Source: Bacteroidota bacterium
GTDB lineage: Bacteria; Bacteroidota; Bacteroidia; Bacteroidales; Bacteroidaceae
Direction of reading: 5' to 3'
NCBI GenBank assembly: GCA_023426145.1
Contig: JAFABG010000040.1
Coordinates: 248,001 to 312,000 of the forward strand
Length of the DNA stretch: 64,000 bases
A model generated the notes under the pieces. That model worked only from the letters and a program-made list of their open reading frames with translations, was not told the origin of the DNA and ran no database searches. This document shows positions 54,646 through 62,956 of this stretch, in pieces. The position numbers were made by a program, and so were the translations under genes. How positions within the stretch are numbered: the first letter of the stretch is position 1; each line of letters starts with the position of its first letter.

Positions 54646-55455
54646 ATGAGACTTATTATTCAGCCGGACTATTTGTCCGTATCTCAGTGGGCTGCACATT
54701 ATGTTGCTGCCAAAATAAAAGCTGCCAATCCAACCCCCGAAAAACCATTTGTATTGGGCTGCCCTACAGGATCTTCTCCTTTGGGTATGTATAAAGCTTT
54801 AATCGACCTTTATAAGAGCAAAGTTGTTTCTTTTCAGAATGTAGTTACATTCAACATGGATGAATATGTAGGGTTGCCTAAGGAACATCCTGAAAGTTAT
54901 TACTCTTTTATGTGGCATAATTTTTTTAGCCATATTGATATTAAGAAGGAGAATGTGAATATCCTTAATGGGAATGCAACTGATCTTGACGCTGAGTGTG
55001 AACGTTATGAAGCTAAAATTAAATCCTATGGAGGCATTGATCTCTTTATGGGAGGTATTGGACCGGATGGGCACATTGCTTTTAATGAACCAGGCTCATC
55101 ATTGGTTTCTCGCACGCGACAGAAAACGTTGACTACAGATACGATCATTGCTAATTCTCGTTTTTTTGATAATGATATGAATAAAGTGCCTAAAACTGCT
55201 TTGACTGTAGGTGTGGGAACGGTACTTTCTGCAAAAGAGGTGATGATTATAGTTAATGGACACAATAAGGCTCGTGCTTTGTATCATGCTGTTGAAGGTG
55301 GAATCACTCAAATGTGGACTATTAGTGCTCTGCAAATGCACGAAAAGGGAATTATTGTGTGTGATGATGCTGCAACTGAAGAATTGAAAGTTGGCACTTA
55401 TCGTTATTTTAAGGATATTGAGGCTGCTTATTTAGATCCAGCTGGGTTAATCTAA
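54646..55455 (+). CDS. nagB: Glucosamine-6-phosphate deaminase
   Basis: The 269-residue protein matches the NagB family along its length: MRLIIQPDYLSVSQWAAHYV, the phosphate-binding LGCPTGSSPLGMYKALI, FNMDEYVGLPKEHPESYY, the GGIGPDGHIAFNEPGSSL block with catalytic Asp and His, and TVGVGTVLSAKEVMIIVNG with VEGGITQMWT. It converts glucosamine-6-phosphate to fructose-6-phosphate and ammonia in the cytoplasm. Length is typical of the hexameric allosteric type. It is not part of the pectin pathway. Confidence 0.95.
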   Translation: MRLIIQPDYLSVSQWAAHYVAAKIKAANPTPEKPFVLGCPTGSSPLGMYKALIDLYKSKVVSFQNVVTFNMDEYVGLPKEHPESYYSFMWHNFFSHIDIKKENVNILNGNATDLDAECERYEAKIKSYGGIDLFMGGIGPDGHIAFNEPGSSLVSRTRQKTLTTDTIIANSRFFDNDMNKVPKTALTVGVGTVLSAKEVMIIVNGHNKARALYHAVEGGITQMWTISALQMHEKGIIVCDDAATEELKVGTYRYFKDIEAAYLDPAGLI

Positions 55456-55507
55456 TTCAAAAAAACAATGGGAGATAGTTCTATAGAACTAAGATTCCTT
55501 ATATAAT

Positions 55508-55552
55508 TAAAGCCATTTTAGTTTATTACTTGATAATACTAAAATGGCTTTA
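55508..55552. terminator. Bidirectional terminator between nagB and the Sua5-type gene
   Basis: TAAAGCCATTTTAGT (55508-55522) and its exact complement (55538-55552) form a 15-bp stem with A/T flanks between two convergent genes. Confidence 0.85.
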
Positions 55553-55572
55553 TTATTTGAAATCCTATTTAT

Positions 55573-56187
55573 TTATACTTCATTTAGCCATCCTTTCCCT
55601 TGACGAACGATTTCCGGATCTCCTTCTGTGCATTTAACCACTGTAGAGGGTTCAATGCCACCAATACCTCCATCAATCACTAAGTCAACTATATCTCCAA
55701 ACTTTTCGTCTATAAGCTCTGGGTCTGTGAGATATTCTAAATCTTCGTGTTCTCCTAATGGAAGGGTCGTAGTCATAAGCGGAGCATCAAGTAACCGGGC
55801 TATTTCTCGGATAATATTATTATCGGGCATACGAATACCGACTTCCTTTCTATTTCGGAAAATTTTAGGGAGTCGAGTGGTACCGTTAAGGATGAATGTA
55901 AATGGGCCGGGAAGATTATGCTTCATTAATTTAAATTCATTATTACCTACCTTTGCATATTCGCTGATGCTACTTAAATCGTAGCATATAATGGATAAGT
56001 TATTCTTGCGTGGATCAATCTCCTTAATTCTACAAATCCGTTCTATGGCGCGTTCTTTCAGCCCGTGACAACCAATCGCATACATCGTATCCGTTGGATA
56101 GATGATGAGTCCACCATCGTTTAGAATTTCGATGATTCGTTGCAAGTCTTGCGGGTTATTGTTCTTGTCATATAGTTTTAGAAGCAT
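55573..56187 (-). CDS. L-threonylcarbamoyladenylate synthase (Sua5/YrdC/YciO family)
   Basis: The 204-residue protein has the YrdC fold: a basic RNA/nucleotide-binding face and motifs GGLIIYPTDTMYAIGCHGLK, RICRIKEIDPRKNNLSIIC, PGPFTFIL, and KEVGIRMPDNNIIREI. It makes threonylcarbamoyl-AMP for the t6A modification of tRNA in the cytoplasm. It lacks the extra C-terminal Sua5 domain, so it is the short YrdC/YciO type, and the family assignment is firmer than the exact reaction. It follows the AsmA-like gene by 15 bp and is probably co-transcribed with it. Confidence 0.88.
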   Translation of the reverse strand: MLLKLYDKNNNPQDLQRIIEILNDGGLIIYPTDTMYAIGCHGLKERAIERICRIKEIDPRKNNLSIICYDLSSISEYAKVGNNEFKLMKHNLPGPFTFILNGTTRLPKIFRNRKEVGIRMPDNNIIREIARLLDAPLMTTTLPLGEHEDLEYLTDPELIDEKFGDIVDLVIDGGIGGIEPSTVVKCTEGDPEIVRQGKGWLNEV

Positions 56188-56202
56188 ATTTTTTCTCCTT
56201 CT

Positions 56203-58704
56203 TTATTTTAGTCTTTTCTTGAGGAAATCAAGCGCCTTTTCTGTCACTTTCTGTTTTAGAGAATCTTTGTTAGCTGTATTGACAGAATCAACTCCGAGCT
56301 TTTTTCCCAGTTTATTAATTGCTTCATTGGCAACAGATTCGACTGCTTGATTAGCCATACTTTTGGTATCAATGCTTACTTTAGGTGAATTGAAGGAACC
56401 TCCAATTTTTAGATCGAGGGTCATTGCTTTGGAAAGCCCCGTAGAGGGCGGAAGTTTTACTTTGCCGGAATAGTCAATCGTTTGGTCAAGCCCGGTGGTA
56501 CCTGAGAGGTTTAAGTTGTAATCTCCCATTTTGATATCAAAAGGTTTAGTGGCAACTTTTCCGTCTTTGATCGTAAAATCCAAAGTCATATCTTTAACAT
56601 TTATGTTCTTAAGATTAGCTTGCTTAGTAGCATCTGCAATTTGGTCGATAGCTTTCACACCGCTTAGATTTAGATTGTGCGTAGAAAGTTTACCATCCCC
56701 TTGCATTGTTTCCAACACGGGACTCATTGTTTTATCCAGATCACTCAATACATTGATTTGTCCAGAGAAGTTTCCTTTAAGACTTTCAAAAATAGGAGCT
56801 AGTTGTTGAACCATATCTAGCTCTTTGTAAGCTTGCGAGAAATTAATCTCTGAAAGTTTGAATCCAGCTTTCATTTTAGGCTGTTTGGGCTCAGCAGTTG
56901 AGTAGTATCCGTTCATGACTACATTTCCCCCCATAGTATTCATCGAAAGATTGCTCATATCAACTTTGCCATCCTTAACAGTAAGTTTACCTTTCATGTC
57001 GTTGAACGTCATCTTATCAAATAAGACCTTTTTCAAAGTCGCATTCATTTGGAAGTCTATGTTATGCGGAATTTCAATAGTTCCAGTCATTGCAGTTGAA
57101 TCCGATACAGCTGATTTACTTCCTACTGTGTCTGTCGATAATGCTATAAAATCGTTCAAATTCAAATAATTGGATTGAATATTTAGTGTTCCTTTTAAGG
57201 TGTTTCCTTTAAGAACATATCCAATATAATCCTCAAAGCGACTGTCGGCTGTTATGTCATTTTCCCCAATATTAACCGTTGTCTCACTTAGTTGCAGGTA
57301 TTGTGGAGTGAATGTAAAGAGTGATTTTTTGATATCAACATCAGGCATATCCTTCATCTTCAGTCTCATATTACTTAAGCCTATGGTTCCGGATGCTTTC
57401 ATTTCATCATATTTTTCTTTTTCAATGTAAGATAGACGTCCAGAGGCTTGCATGTTTGCATTTATGGTTCCATTTAGTTCTAGGTCCGCTAATGGATATA
57501 CCTTTTTTATCATACCTAAATCGAGAACACCTTTAGCTTCTATATTAAAATCTGGATCGCTAATTAAGGTTTTAAAATCCCCCTTCATGCTGAAGGGATT
57601 GCCTGCAATACTAAAACTGAATGGATTGATATGTATTGTAGTCAGGTCGATATCTCCACCAGGATTCTGAATGTTAGCGTTAATATTTATTTGGTCTACT
57701 CCTGCAGGTAGTGCCGGATAACGGAACATTCCGTTTTTAACAGCGATGGCTATGTTAAATGAGGGAACTGTATCTCCTTGCAGTGTTCCTTTGGCAGAAG
57801 CAGCAAGTGTGGCAGTCCCATCCGTTTTAAGAGTCGAAAATTCTGTTGCATAAATGCTTGGTATTAACGAAAGAATTTCTTTGAACCCAACGTCATTGGT
57901 GTTAAGCTTAAGATCCATATCTGTCGCTGTATCCCTTAGTTTTAGCCAACCGTCTATACTTGCTTGAATGGCGTTGATACTGATGCTGTTGTCCTTTAAT
58001 GTATATGTATTATTAGCAAGATCTGCATCAATATTCATTAAAGCTGAGACATTCGCATTCGAAAGAAATGGAATACCATCCATTTTATAAGTAAGAGAAG
58101 TTGTTTTACCTTCTAGTTTCAGTGTAGTGCGATCACTACTTAAATCACCTGAACATTGAGCATTGAAATCATTGATTGCGGCATACATTTTCCCTTGCTG
58201 ATCATCATAGATCAAGCTCATATTTTTAACGATAAAACTTTGTAGCTTGATTTTAAAAGTAGCTGTTTCTGTTTCGGGAGTCAGGTTTGCTTCTGTTGTA
58301 TCAGGTTTCATAATGTCCCAGTTTACTTGTCCGCTAGGTAATACAATAGCATGTAACCGAGTATCTTCAATGACTATTTTAGAAATGTCATAGCCGCTAT
58401 TTCCGAAAAGAGAAAATAAGTTGATTGAAGCTGTGACTTCTCCAGCCTGAAAGAGGGTATCGTTAGCGAATGCTCCAGTTCCTTTTAGATAGAAATCTTC
58501 TAGAGAAATGCTCGCTTTCGGAAAATCGCGGAATAGGCTGATATTTAGCTTTTTGAAATCAAACTGTGCATTGAGCATTTTATTGCCTTCTGTTTTTACA
58601 ATACCAGCTATCTTACCTTGGAAGGCAAAAGGTAGAAGGAGCATCAGAATGATTATTACTCCTAGGGTGATAGCAGATATTTTCAATCCTTTATTCATTT
58701 GCAT
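56203..58704 (-). CDS. AsmA-family envelope protein
   Basis: The 833-residue protein has an N-terminal membrane anchor (KISAITLGVIIILMLLLPFAF). A long beta-rich periplasmic body follows with AsmA features: an early LNISLFRDFPKASISLEDFYLKG-type segment (LNISLFRDFPKASISL, then EDFYLKG), a middle part of repeating strands, and a C-terminal region (GDGKLSTHNLNLSGVKAIDQ, YSGKVKLPPSTGL). Proteins of this superfamily are thought to form hydrophobic grooves that move phospholipid between membranes, or to affect outer-membrane assembly. Its own -7 element lies 31 bp upstream, and the Sua5-type gene follows. Confidence 0.82.
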   Translation of the reverse strand: MQMNKGLKISAITLGVIIILMLLLPFAFQGKIAGIVKTEGNKMLNAQFDFKKLNISLFRDFPKASISLEDFYLKGTGAFANDTLFQAGEVTASINLFSLFGNSGYDISKIVIEDTRLHAIVLPSGQVNWDIMKPDTTEANLTPETETATFKIKLQSFIVKNMSLIYDDQQGKMYAAINDFNAQCSGDLSSDRTTLKLEGKTTSLTYKMDGIPFLSNANVSALMNIDADLANNTYTLKDNSISINAIQASIDGWLKLRDTATDMDLKLNTNDVGFKEILSLIPSIYATEFSTLKTDGTATLAASAKGTLQGDTVPSFNIAIAVKNGMFRYPALPAGVDQININANIQNPGGDIDLTTIHINPFSFSIAGNPFSMKGDFKTLISDPDFNIEAKGVLDLGMIKKVYPLADLELNGTINANMQASGRLSYIEKEKYDEMKASGTIGLSNMRLKMKDMPDVDIKKSLFTFTPQYLQLSETTVNIGENDITADSRFEDYIGYVLKGNTLKGTLNIQSNYLNLNDFIALSTDTVGSKSAVSDSTAMTGTIEIPHNIDFQMNATLKKVLFDKMTFNDMKGKLTVKDGKVDMSNLSMNTMGGNVVMNGYYSTAEPKQPKMKAGFKLSEINFSQAYKELDMVQQLAPIFESLKGNFSGQINVLSDLDKTMSPVLETMQGDGKLSTHNLNLSGVKAIDQIADATKQANLKNINVKDMTLDFTIKDGKVATKPFDIKMGDYNLNLSGTTGLDQTIDYSGKVKLPPSTGLSKAMTLDLKIGGSFNSPKVSIDTKSMANQAVESVANEAINKLGKKLGVDSVNTANKDSLKQKVTEKALDFLKKRLK

Positions 58705-58735
58705 CTGTTTTAAGTGTCTTATGAGTTATACAGAA

Positions 58736-58743
58736 CAAAGCTA
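58736..58743 (-). promoter_or_regulatory. -7 element for the AsmA-like/Sua5 operon
   Basis: On the minus strand TAGCTTTG is an exact TAnnTTTG match, 31 bp before the ATG at 58704. Confidence 0.45.
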
Positions 58744-58867
58744 GTAAAAGTTTTGGTTTACTGAGTTAAAATTTAGATAAATTCCTAATTTCTAAGGATT
58801 AGACATGTATGTGCAATCTTTGTTTTATTATCTGAAATTCTTCGTTAGAACTGTATGTGAGACCAGT

Positions 58868-60868
58868 TTATTTTTGTTTCTGTTTTTTGAGTTCTTCAGC
58901 AATCCTCCATTGTATTGCTGCTTCATCTTCTTTTCCTATTTTCAATAGTGCATCGCCAAAGAGCTCATGTGCTCCGGCGTGCTCCGGTTTGAGGCTTGTT
59001 GCTTTGTCAAGGTCTGCAATAGCCCCTTCTACATTCTCTGTCTTTAGACGCAATTTTCCTCTATTGTAAACTGCTTTGAAGTTTGCAGGGTGAAGACGTA
59101 CCGCTTGGTTAAAACAATTCTCAGCATCAAAATACTTTTTAGTGTTGAATAACGTGATTCCTTTTCGAATCCATGCATCCAAATAATTGGGATCCAAGCT
59201 GAGTGCTTTATCGTAATTGGCAATTGCTGCGCGTGAGTCGTGAGCTTGAGTGACACATTCATTTCCCATAAGTAAATACTCATGAGCATATTCTCGTAAT
59301 CTCTCTTGTTGCTCGTGCATTTGTTCTTTAAGTGCTTTGTTCTGAGCACGTAGTGTGTTAATAACACCGAGCTTTCGTCGAATTAAACGTCGCGATACTG
59401 GTTTTTCGATATCATACCTAGAATGAATAGCCAGAAAAAACTGTTCAAGACACTCTTCCATATTCCCTTTGTCGAACGCACGCGAGGCAGCAGCATATTG
59501 TACATCCGCCTGTGCCTGTTTTAATGCTTTATCTATGGTCTGCCGATCGTTAAATCGAGTCGCAAAGTTCACGATTTCAGGACGAACAAAGATGTCCGCT
59601 CTGTTAATCGGTTTTTGAAGTTGAATACCATCTAATGATGTGCACCGGCTCAGAGCTACATAAGTCTGTCCTCCGGCAAACACACCTCCAGTAAAGTCTA
59701 TAACAACCTTACTGAAAGTTAGCCCTTGGCTTTTATGAACAGTAATAGCCCAAGCAAGTCGAATAGGGTATTGGGTGAAACTTCCTAATACTTCCTCTTC
59801 AATTTCTTTCGTCTCCTCATTGTATCTATATCGGATATTTCGCCAAGACTCTAGTTTAACATCACATTCTTTCCCATTGTCTGTGATTACGTATATCGTT
59901 TCTTCCTCTTCATCAATACCAACAATCATTCCGATTGTGCCGTTAACCCATCTTTTTTCGAAATCATTTTTTATAAATATGATTTGAGCCCCCGGTTTTA
60001 AAACAAGTTCTTGCGAGGTTGGCAGACTACTTTCAGGAAAATCACCTTCAATCTTTCCTTCAAATTTAATTGGATCTCCTGGTAGCTCAGCTAATTTCTT
60101 TTCATTAATCGAATCAACGGTATCTCTTCGAGTGGCAAGGGTAATATACATGTCGGCTTCTGAAGTTTCGATCGACCTTCCGTAGCGCGTGTTCAAGAGT
60201 TGCAAGTCAGCAGCTCCGGCAGTATTATTACGAATATGATCGAGCACATTGACAAAGACAGAGTCAGTTTGTCGGTAAACCTTTTGAAGTTCGATAGAGA
60301 CCAAATCAATTTGATTAAAAACTCTTGCTGAAAAGAAATAAGAGGTAGGGTAGGAACGGTTTAAAATTTCCCGTTCATCATTCTTAACTACAGGTTCCAG
60401 CTGAAAGACATCACCAACTAACAGTATCTGTTTGCCTCCAAAAGGCTCACGTAGGTTATGAGAATAGACACGTAGGATGCGATCAATTGCATCTATCATA
60501 TCCGCTCTTACCATAGAAATCTCGTCAATAATGACTAACTCAATTTGCTCAAGTAACTTTCGGTGAGGTTTGGTGTATTTGAAAAACTCATGAATACGTC
60601 CTCGTTGAAGACTTAAATTGGGATCGTCAGGAAGCAAAGGATAAAATGGTAGTTTGAAGAAACTATGAATTGTACTTCCCCCAGCATTGATGGCAGCTAT
60701 GCCAGTGGGTGCCAAAACGATATGTTTCTTTTTAGTATGCTCGCAGACATAGCGCAGGAATGTAGATTTTCCTGTCCCAGCTTTTCCGGTCAGGAATAAA
60801 GATTGACGCGTGTACTGAATTAAATTCAGAGCGTCTTGAAAAGGAGCGTTATTTGTGTCTACGTTCAT
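58868..60868 (-). CDS. PIF1/RecD-like DNA helicase with C-terminal TPR repeats
   Basis: The 666-residue protein has Walker A at about residues 24-32 (TGKAGTGKSTF), Walker B (LVIIDEISMVRADM), a Q-containing motif (LLVGDVFQLEPVV), and motif VI-like blocks (RLAWAITVHKSQGLTFSKVV, AGGQTYVALSRCTSLDGI). These are superfamily 1B helicase motifs of the PIF1 group, which unwinds DNA 5' to 3'. Residues about 530-660 are TPR units (ALSLDPNYLDAWIRKGITLF, CFNQAVRLHPANFKAVYNRG, ATSLKPEHAGAHELFGDAL), which suggests protein partners. It follows the HAD phosphatase gene by 19 bp on the same strand and is likely co-transcribed. Confidence 0.88.
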   Translation of the reverse strand: MNVDTNNAPFQDALNLIQYTRQSLFLTGKAGTGKSTFLRYVCEHTKKKHIVLAPTGIAAINAGGSTIHSFFKLPFYPLLPDDPNLSLQRGRIHEFFKYTKPHRKLLEQIELVIIDEISMVRADMIDAIDRILRVYSHNLREPFGGKQILLVGDVFQLEPVVKNDEREILNRSYPTSYFFSARVFNQIDLVSIELQKVYRQTDSVFVNVLDHIRNNTAGAADLQLLNTRYGRSIETSEADMYITLATRRDTVDSINEKKLAELPGDPIKFEGKIEGDFPESSLPTSQELVLKPGAQIIFIKNDFEKRWVNGTIGMIVGIDEEEETIYVITDNGKECDVKLESWRNIRYRYNEETKEIEEEVLGSFTQYPIRLAWAITVHKSQGLTFSKVVIDFTGGVFAGGQTYVALSRCTSLDGIQLQKPINRADIFVRPEIVNFATRFNDRQTIDKALKQAQADVQYAAASRAFDKGNMEECLEQFFLAIHSRYDIEKPVSRRLIRRKLGVINTLRAQNKALKEQMHEQQERLREYAHEYLLMGNECVTQAHDSRAAIANYDKALSLDPNYLDAWIRKGITLFNTKKYFDAENCFNQAVRLHPANFKAVYNRGKLRLKTENVEGAIADLDKATSLKPEHAGAHELFGDALLKIGKEDEAAIQWRIAEELKKQKQK

Positions 60869-60887
60869 CTAGAGCTGATAATTGTTG

Positions 60888-61673
60888 TTAGATAATTCCG
60901 AGATGTTTCATTGCTTTGCTAATGCCATTCTCGTCAACTGAGGCAGTTATATAGTCGGCAGCAGCTTTAACCTCTTCTTGAGCTTGCCCCATTGCTACTC
61001 CAATACCGGCATGTCTAAGCATACTGATATCATTTCCACCATCTCCGAATGCTACCGTATCTTTAAGGTTTATACCGAAGTGGCGAATGATTTCATCTAT
61101 ACCTTTTTGTTTTGTATCTCCTTTGGCAGTAACATCAGCAAATGCCGGATACCAACGTCCTATTTCGCAGTTAGGAATAGAAGAAAGAATCCCTTGTTCT
61201 TCTTCTTTAGTTATAAAAGGTGTCATTTGTATGATTTCTTTTTGAATAGCCTCTTCAAAAGAAACGGCAGGAAAAGCATCTACATGCAGGTATTCATAAA
61301 ATATCTTTATCACCATTTCATTGGGTTGGCAAACAGAAATGTTATGTTCTTCTACGAAAATGCAAGGTGCACCATTCTGTTTACAAAAGTCTGCCATTGC
61401 TTTTACTTCTTCTTGTGGGATAGCACTTTTGTAAATAACCTCTTGCTCAACAAAGCAATAAGCTCCATTCATGGTTATATATCCGTCGATCAGGTTGCGT
61501 TCTTGAAGTTCTGATAGGTTGTTTATAATCGCTTTCGGGCGTCCGGTAGCAATAAATAGTTTGTGACCTTTTTCTCTTGCGGCTTCTAATGCCTCTATTG
61601 TGGAAGACGGAATACTATGGGTTTTAAAACTAACTAAAGTTCCGTCTATATCAAAAAATAATGCTTTCGTCAT
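60888..61673 (-). CDS. Cof-type HAD-IIB phosphatase
   Basis: The 261-residue protein starts with the HAD nucleophile motif FFDIDGTLVSF (residues about 7-17). A cap domain of type IIB follows, and the chain ends with KGDTKQKGIDEIIRHFGI and the Mg-binding FGDGGNDISMLRHAGIGVAMG block. These proteins dephosphorylate sugar phosphates or cofactors such as FMN or PLP precursors in the cytoplasm. The exact substrate cannot be told. It is the first gene of an apparent operon with the PIF1-like helicase. Confidence 0.88.
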   Translation of the reverse strand: MTKALFFDIDGTLVSFKTHSIPSSTIEALEAAREKGHKLFIATGRPKAIINNLSELQERNLIDGYITMNGAYCFVEQEVIYKSAIPQEEVKAMADFCKQNGAPCIFVEEHNISVCQPNEMVIKIFYEYLHVDAFPAVSFEEAIQKEIIQMTPFITKEEEQGILSSIPNCEIGRWYPAFADVTAKGDTKQKGIDEIIRHFGINLKDTVAFGDGGNDISMLRHAGIGVAMGQAQEEVKAAADYITASVDENGISKAMKHLGII

Positions 61674-61682
61674 AAATTCTTT

Positions 61683-61712
61683 TTTGAATTGAGTACAAAT
61701 GTACTACTTTTG
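61683..61712. promoter_or_regulatory. Back-to-back divergent promoters (HAD phosphatase and MalY-type gene)
   Basis: On the plus strand TTTG (61683-61686) and TACTTTTG (exact, 61705-61712) are 18 bp apart and drive the MalY-type gene. On the minus strand TACATTTG (exact, 61703-61696) drives the HAD phosphatase. The two -7 elements are separated by one base, so only one polymerase could occupy the site at a time. Confidence 0.6.
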
Positions 61713-61741
61713 TCTCACATAACATAAAAACATCATGTAGT

Positions 61742-62911
61742 ATGAAGTATAATTTTGATGAAATAATAAACCGTAACGATACAGATTCCATCAAATGGGA
61801 CGCTGTTAAAACCCGTTGGGGACGTAATGACTTAACTCCGATGTGGGTGGCTGATATGGATTTTCGTACAGCTCCTTTTGTAATCGAAGCTTTGAAAAAG
61901 AGACTGGATCATGAAGTCTTAGGCTATACTTTCGCTTGTAAGGAATGGGCAGAGTCCATTATAAACTGGGTGAAGGTACGTTATGAATGGGATATTCAAG
62001 AAGAAATGTTAACGTTTACACCTGGTATTGTTCGCGGGTTGGCTTTTGCTATTCAATGTTTCACTGAGAAAAATGATAAAGTGATGGTAATGCCTCCTGT
62101 TTATCATCCATTCTTCTTGGTGACGAAGAATAATGAACGTGAAGTCGTTTATAGTCCATTGGTGTTGAAAGATGGACAGTATCATATTGATTTTGACCGT
62201 TTTCGTGAAGATGTTCAGGGATGTAAATTGTTGATATTAAGTAATCCTCATAATCCTGGAGGACGCGTGTGGACTAAAGAGGAATTGGAAATGATTGCCG
62301 AAATTTGTTATGAAAGTCATACTTTAGTGATTTCTGACGAAATTCATGCGGATCTAACATTGCCTCCTTATAAGCATCCTACATTTGCGCTTGTCTCGGA
62401 GAAAGCACGAATGAATTCGATTGTCTTTATGTCTCCTAGTAAAGCCTTTAATATGCCTGGCATAGCTAGCTCTTACGCTATTATCGAAAATGCCGAAATA
62501 CGTCGTCCATTTCTTCGATATATGGAGGCTAGCGAACTGAATGAGGGACATTTGTTTGCTTATCTTAGTGTTGCAGCCGCTTATAGTAATGGCACCGAAT
62601 GGTTGGACCAAGTGGTTAACTATATTAAAGAAAACATCGATTTCACGGAAAATTACCTGAAGAAGTCTATTCCATCTATTAGTATGATTCGTCCGCAAGC
62701 TTCTTATCTTATATTCCTTGATTGTAGAAAGCTAAATTTAAGTCAAAGTGAGCTGAAGCGTTTGTTTGTAGAGGATGCCCATTTGGCTTTGAATGATGGA
62801 ACTACGTTTGGTAAGGAAGGTGAAGGTTTTATGCGATTGAATATAGCCTGCCCTCGTGCTCTGTTGGAGAAAGCCTTGCAACAACTAGAGCAAGCTGTTA
62901 ATAATAGATAA
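61742..62911 (+). CDS. MalY/PatB-type PLP-dependent C-S lyase/aminotransferase
   Basis: The 389-residue protein is a fold-type I PLP enzyme. Recognisable blocks are NDLTPMWVADMDFRTAPFVI at the start (typical of PatB/MalY), LTFTPGIVRGLAFAIQ, PPVYHPFF, LSNPHNPGGRVWTKEEL, ISDEIHADLTL, and the PLP lysine in SPSKAFNMPGIASSY. A substrate-binding arginine lies near the end in MRLNIACPR. The family cleaves cystathionine or similar C-S bonds in the cytoplasm; some members also act as regulators. Length is normal. Confidence 0.9.
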   Translation: MKYNFDEIINRNDTDSIKWDAVKTRWGRNDLTPMWVADMDFRTAPFVIEALKKRLDHEVLGYTFACKEWAESIINWVKVRYEWDIQEEMLTFTPGIVRGLAFAIQCFTEKNDKVMVMPPVYHPFFLVTKNNEREVVYSPLVLKDGQYHIDFDRFREDVQGCKLLILSNPHNPGGRVWTKEELEMIAEICYESHTLVISDEIHADLTLPPYKHPTFALVSEKARMNSIVFMSPSKAFNMPGIASSYAIIENAEIRRPFLRYMEASELNEGHLFAYLSVAAAYSNGTEWLDQVVNYIKENIDFTENYLKKSIPSISMIRPQASYLIFLDCRKLNLSQSELKRLFVEDAHLALNDGTTFGKEGEGFMRLNIACPRALLEKALQQLEQAVNNR

Positions 62912-62956
62912 GTCTTTTAGGTTAATTCTGTTTCTATAAATTTGATAAATGTATTT

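Noticed and set aside
60978..61514. 178-codon open frame on the plus strand
   Set aside because: It is antisense to the HAD phosphatase, Tyr/Phe/Cys-rich without any domain, and typical of a shadow frame.
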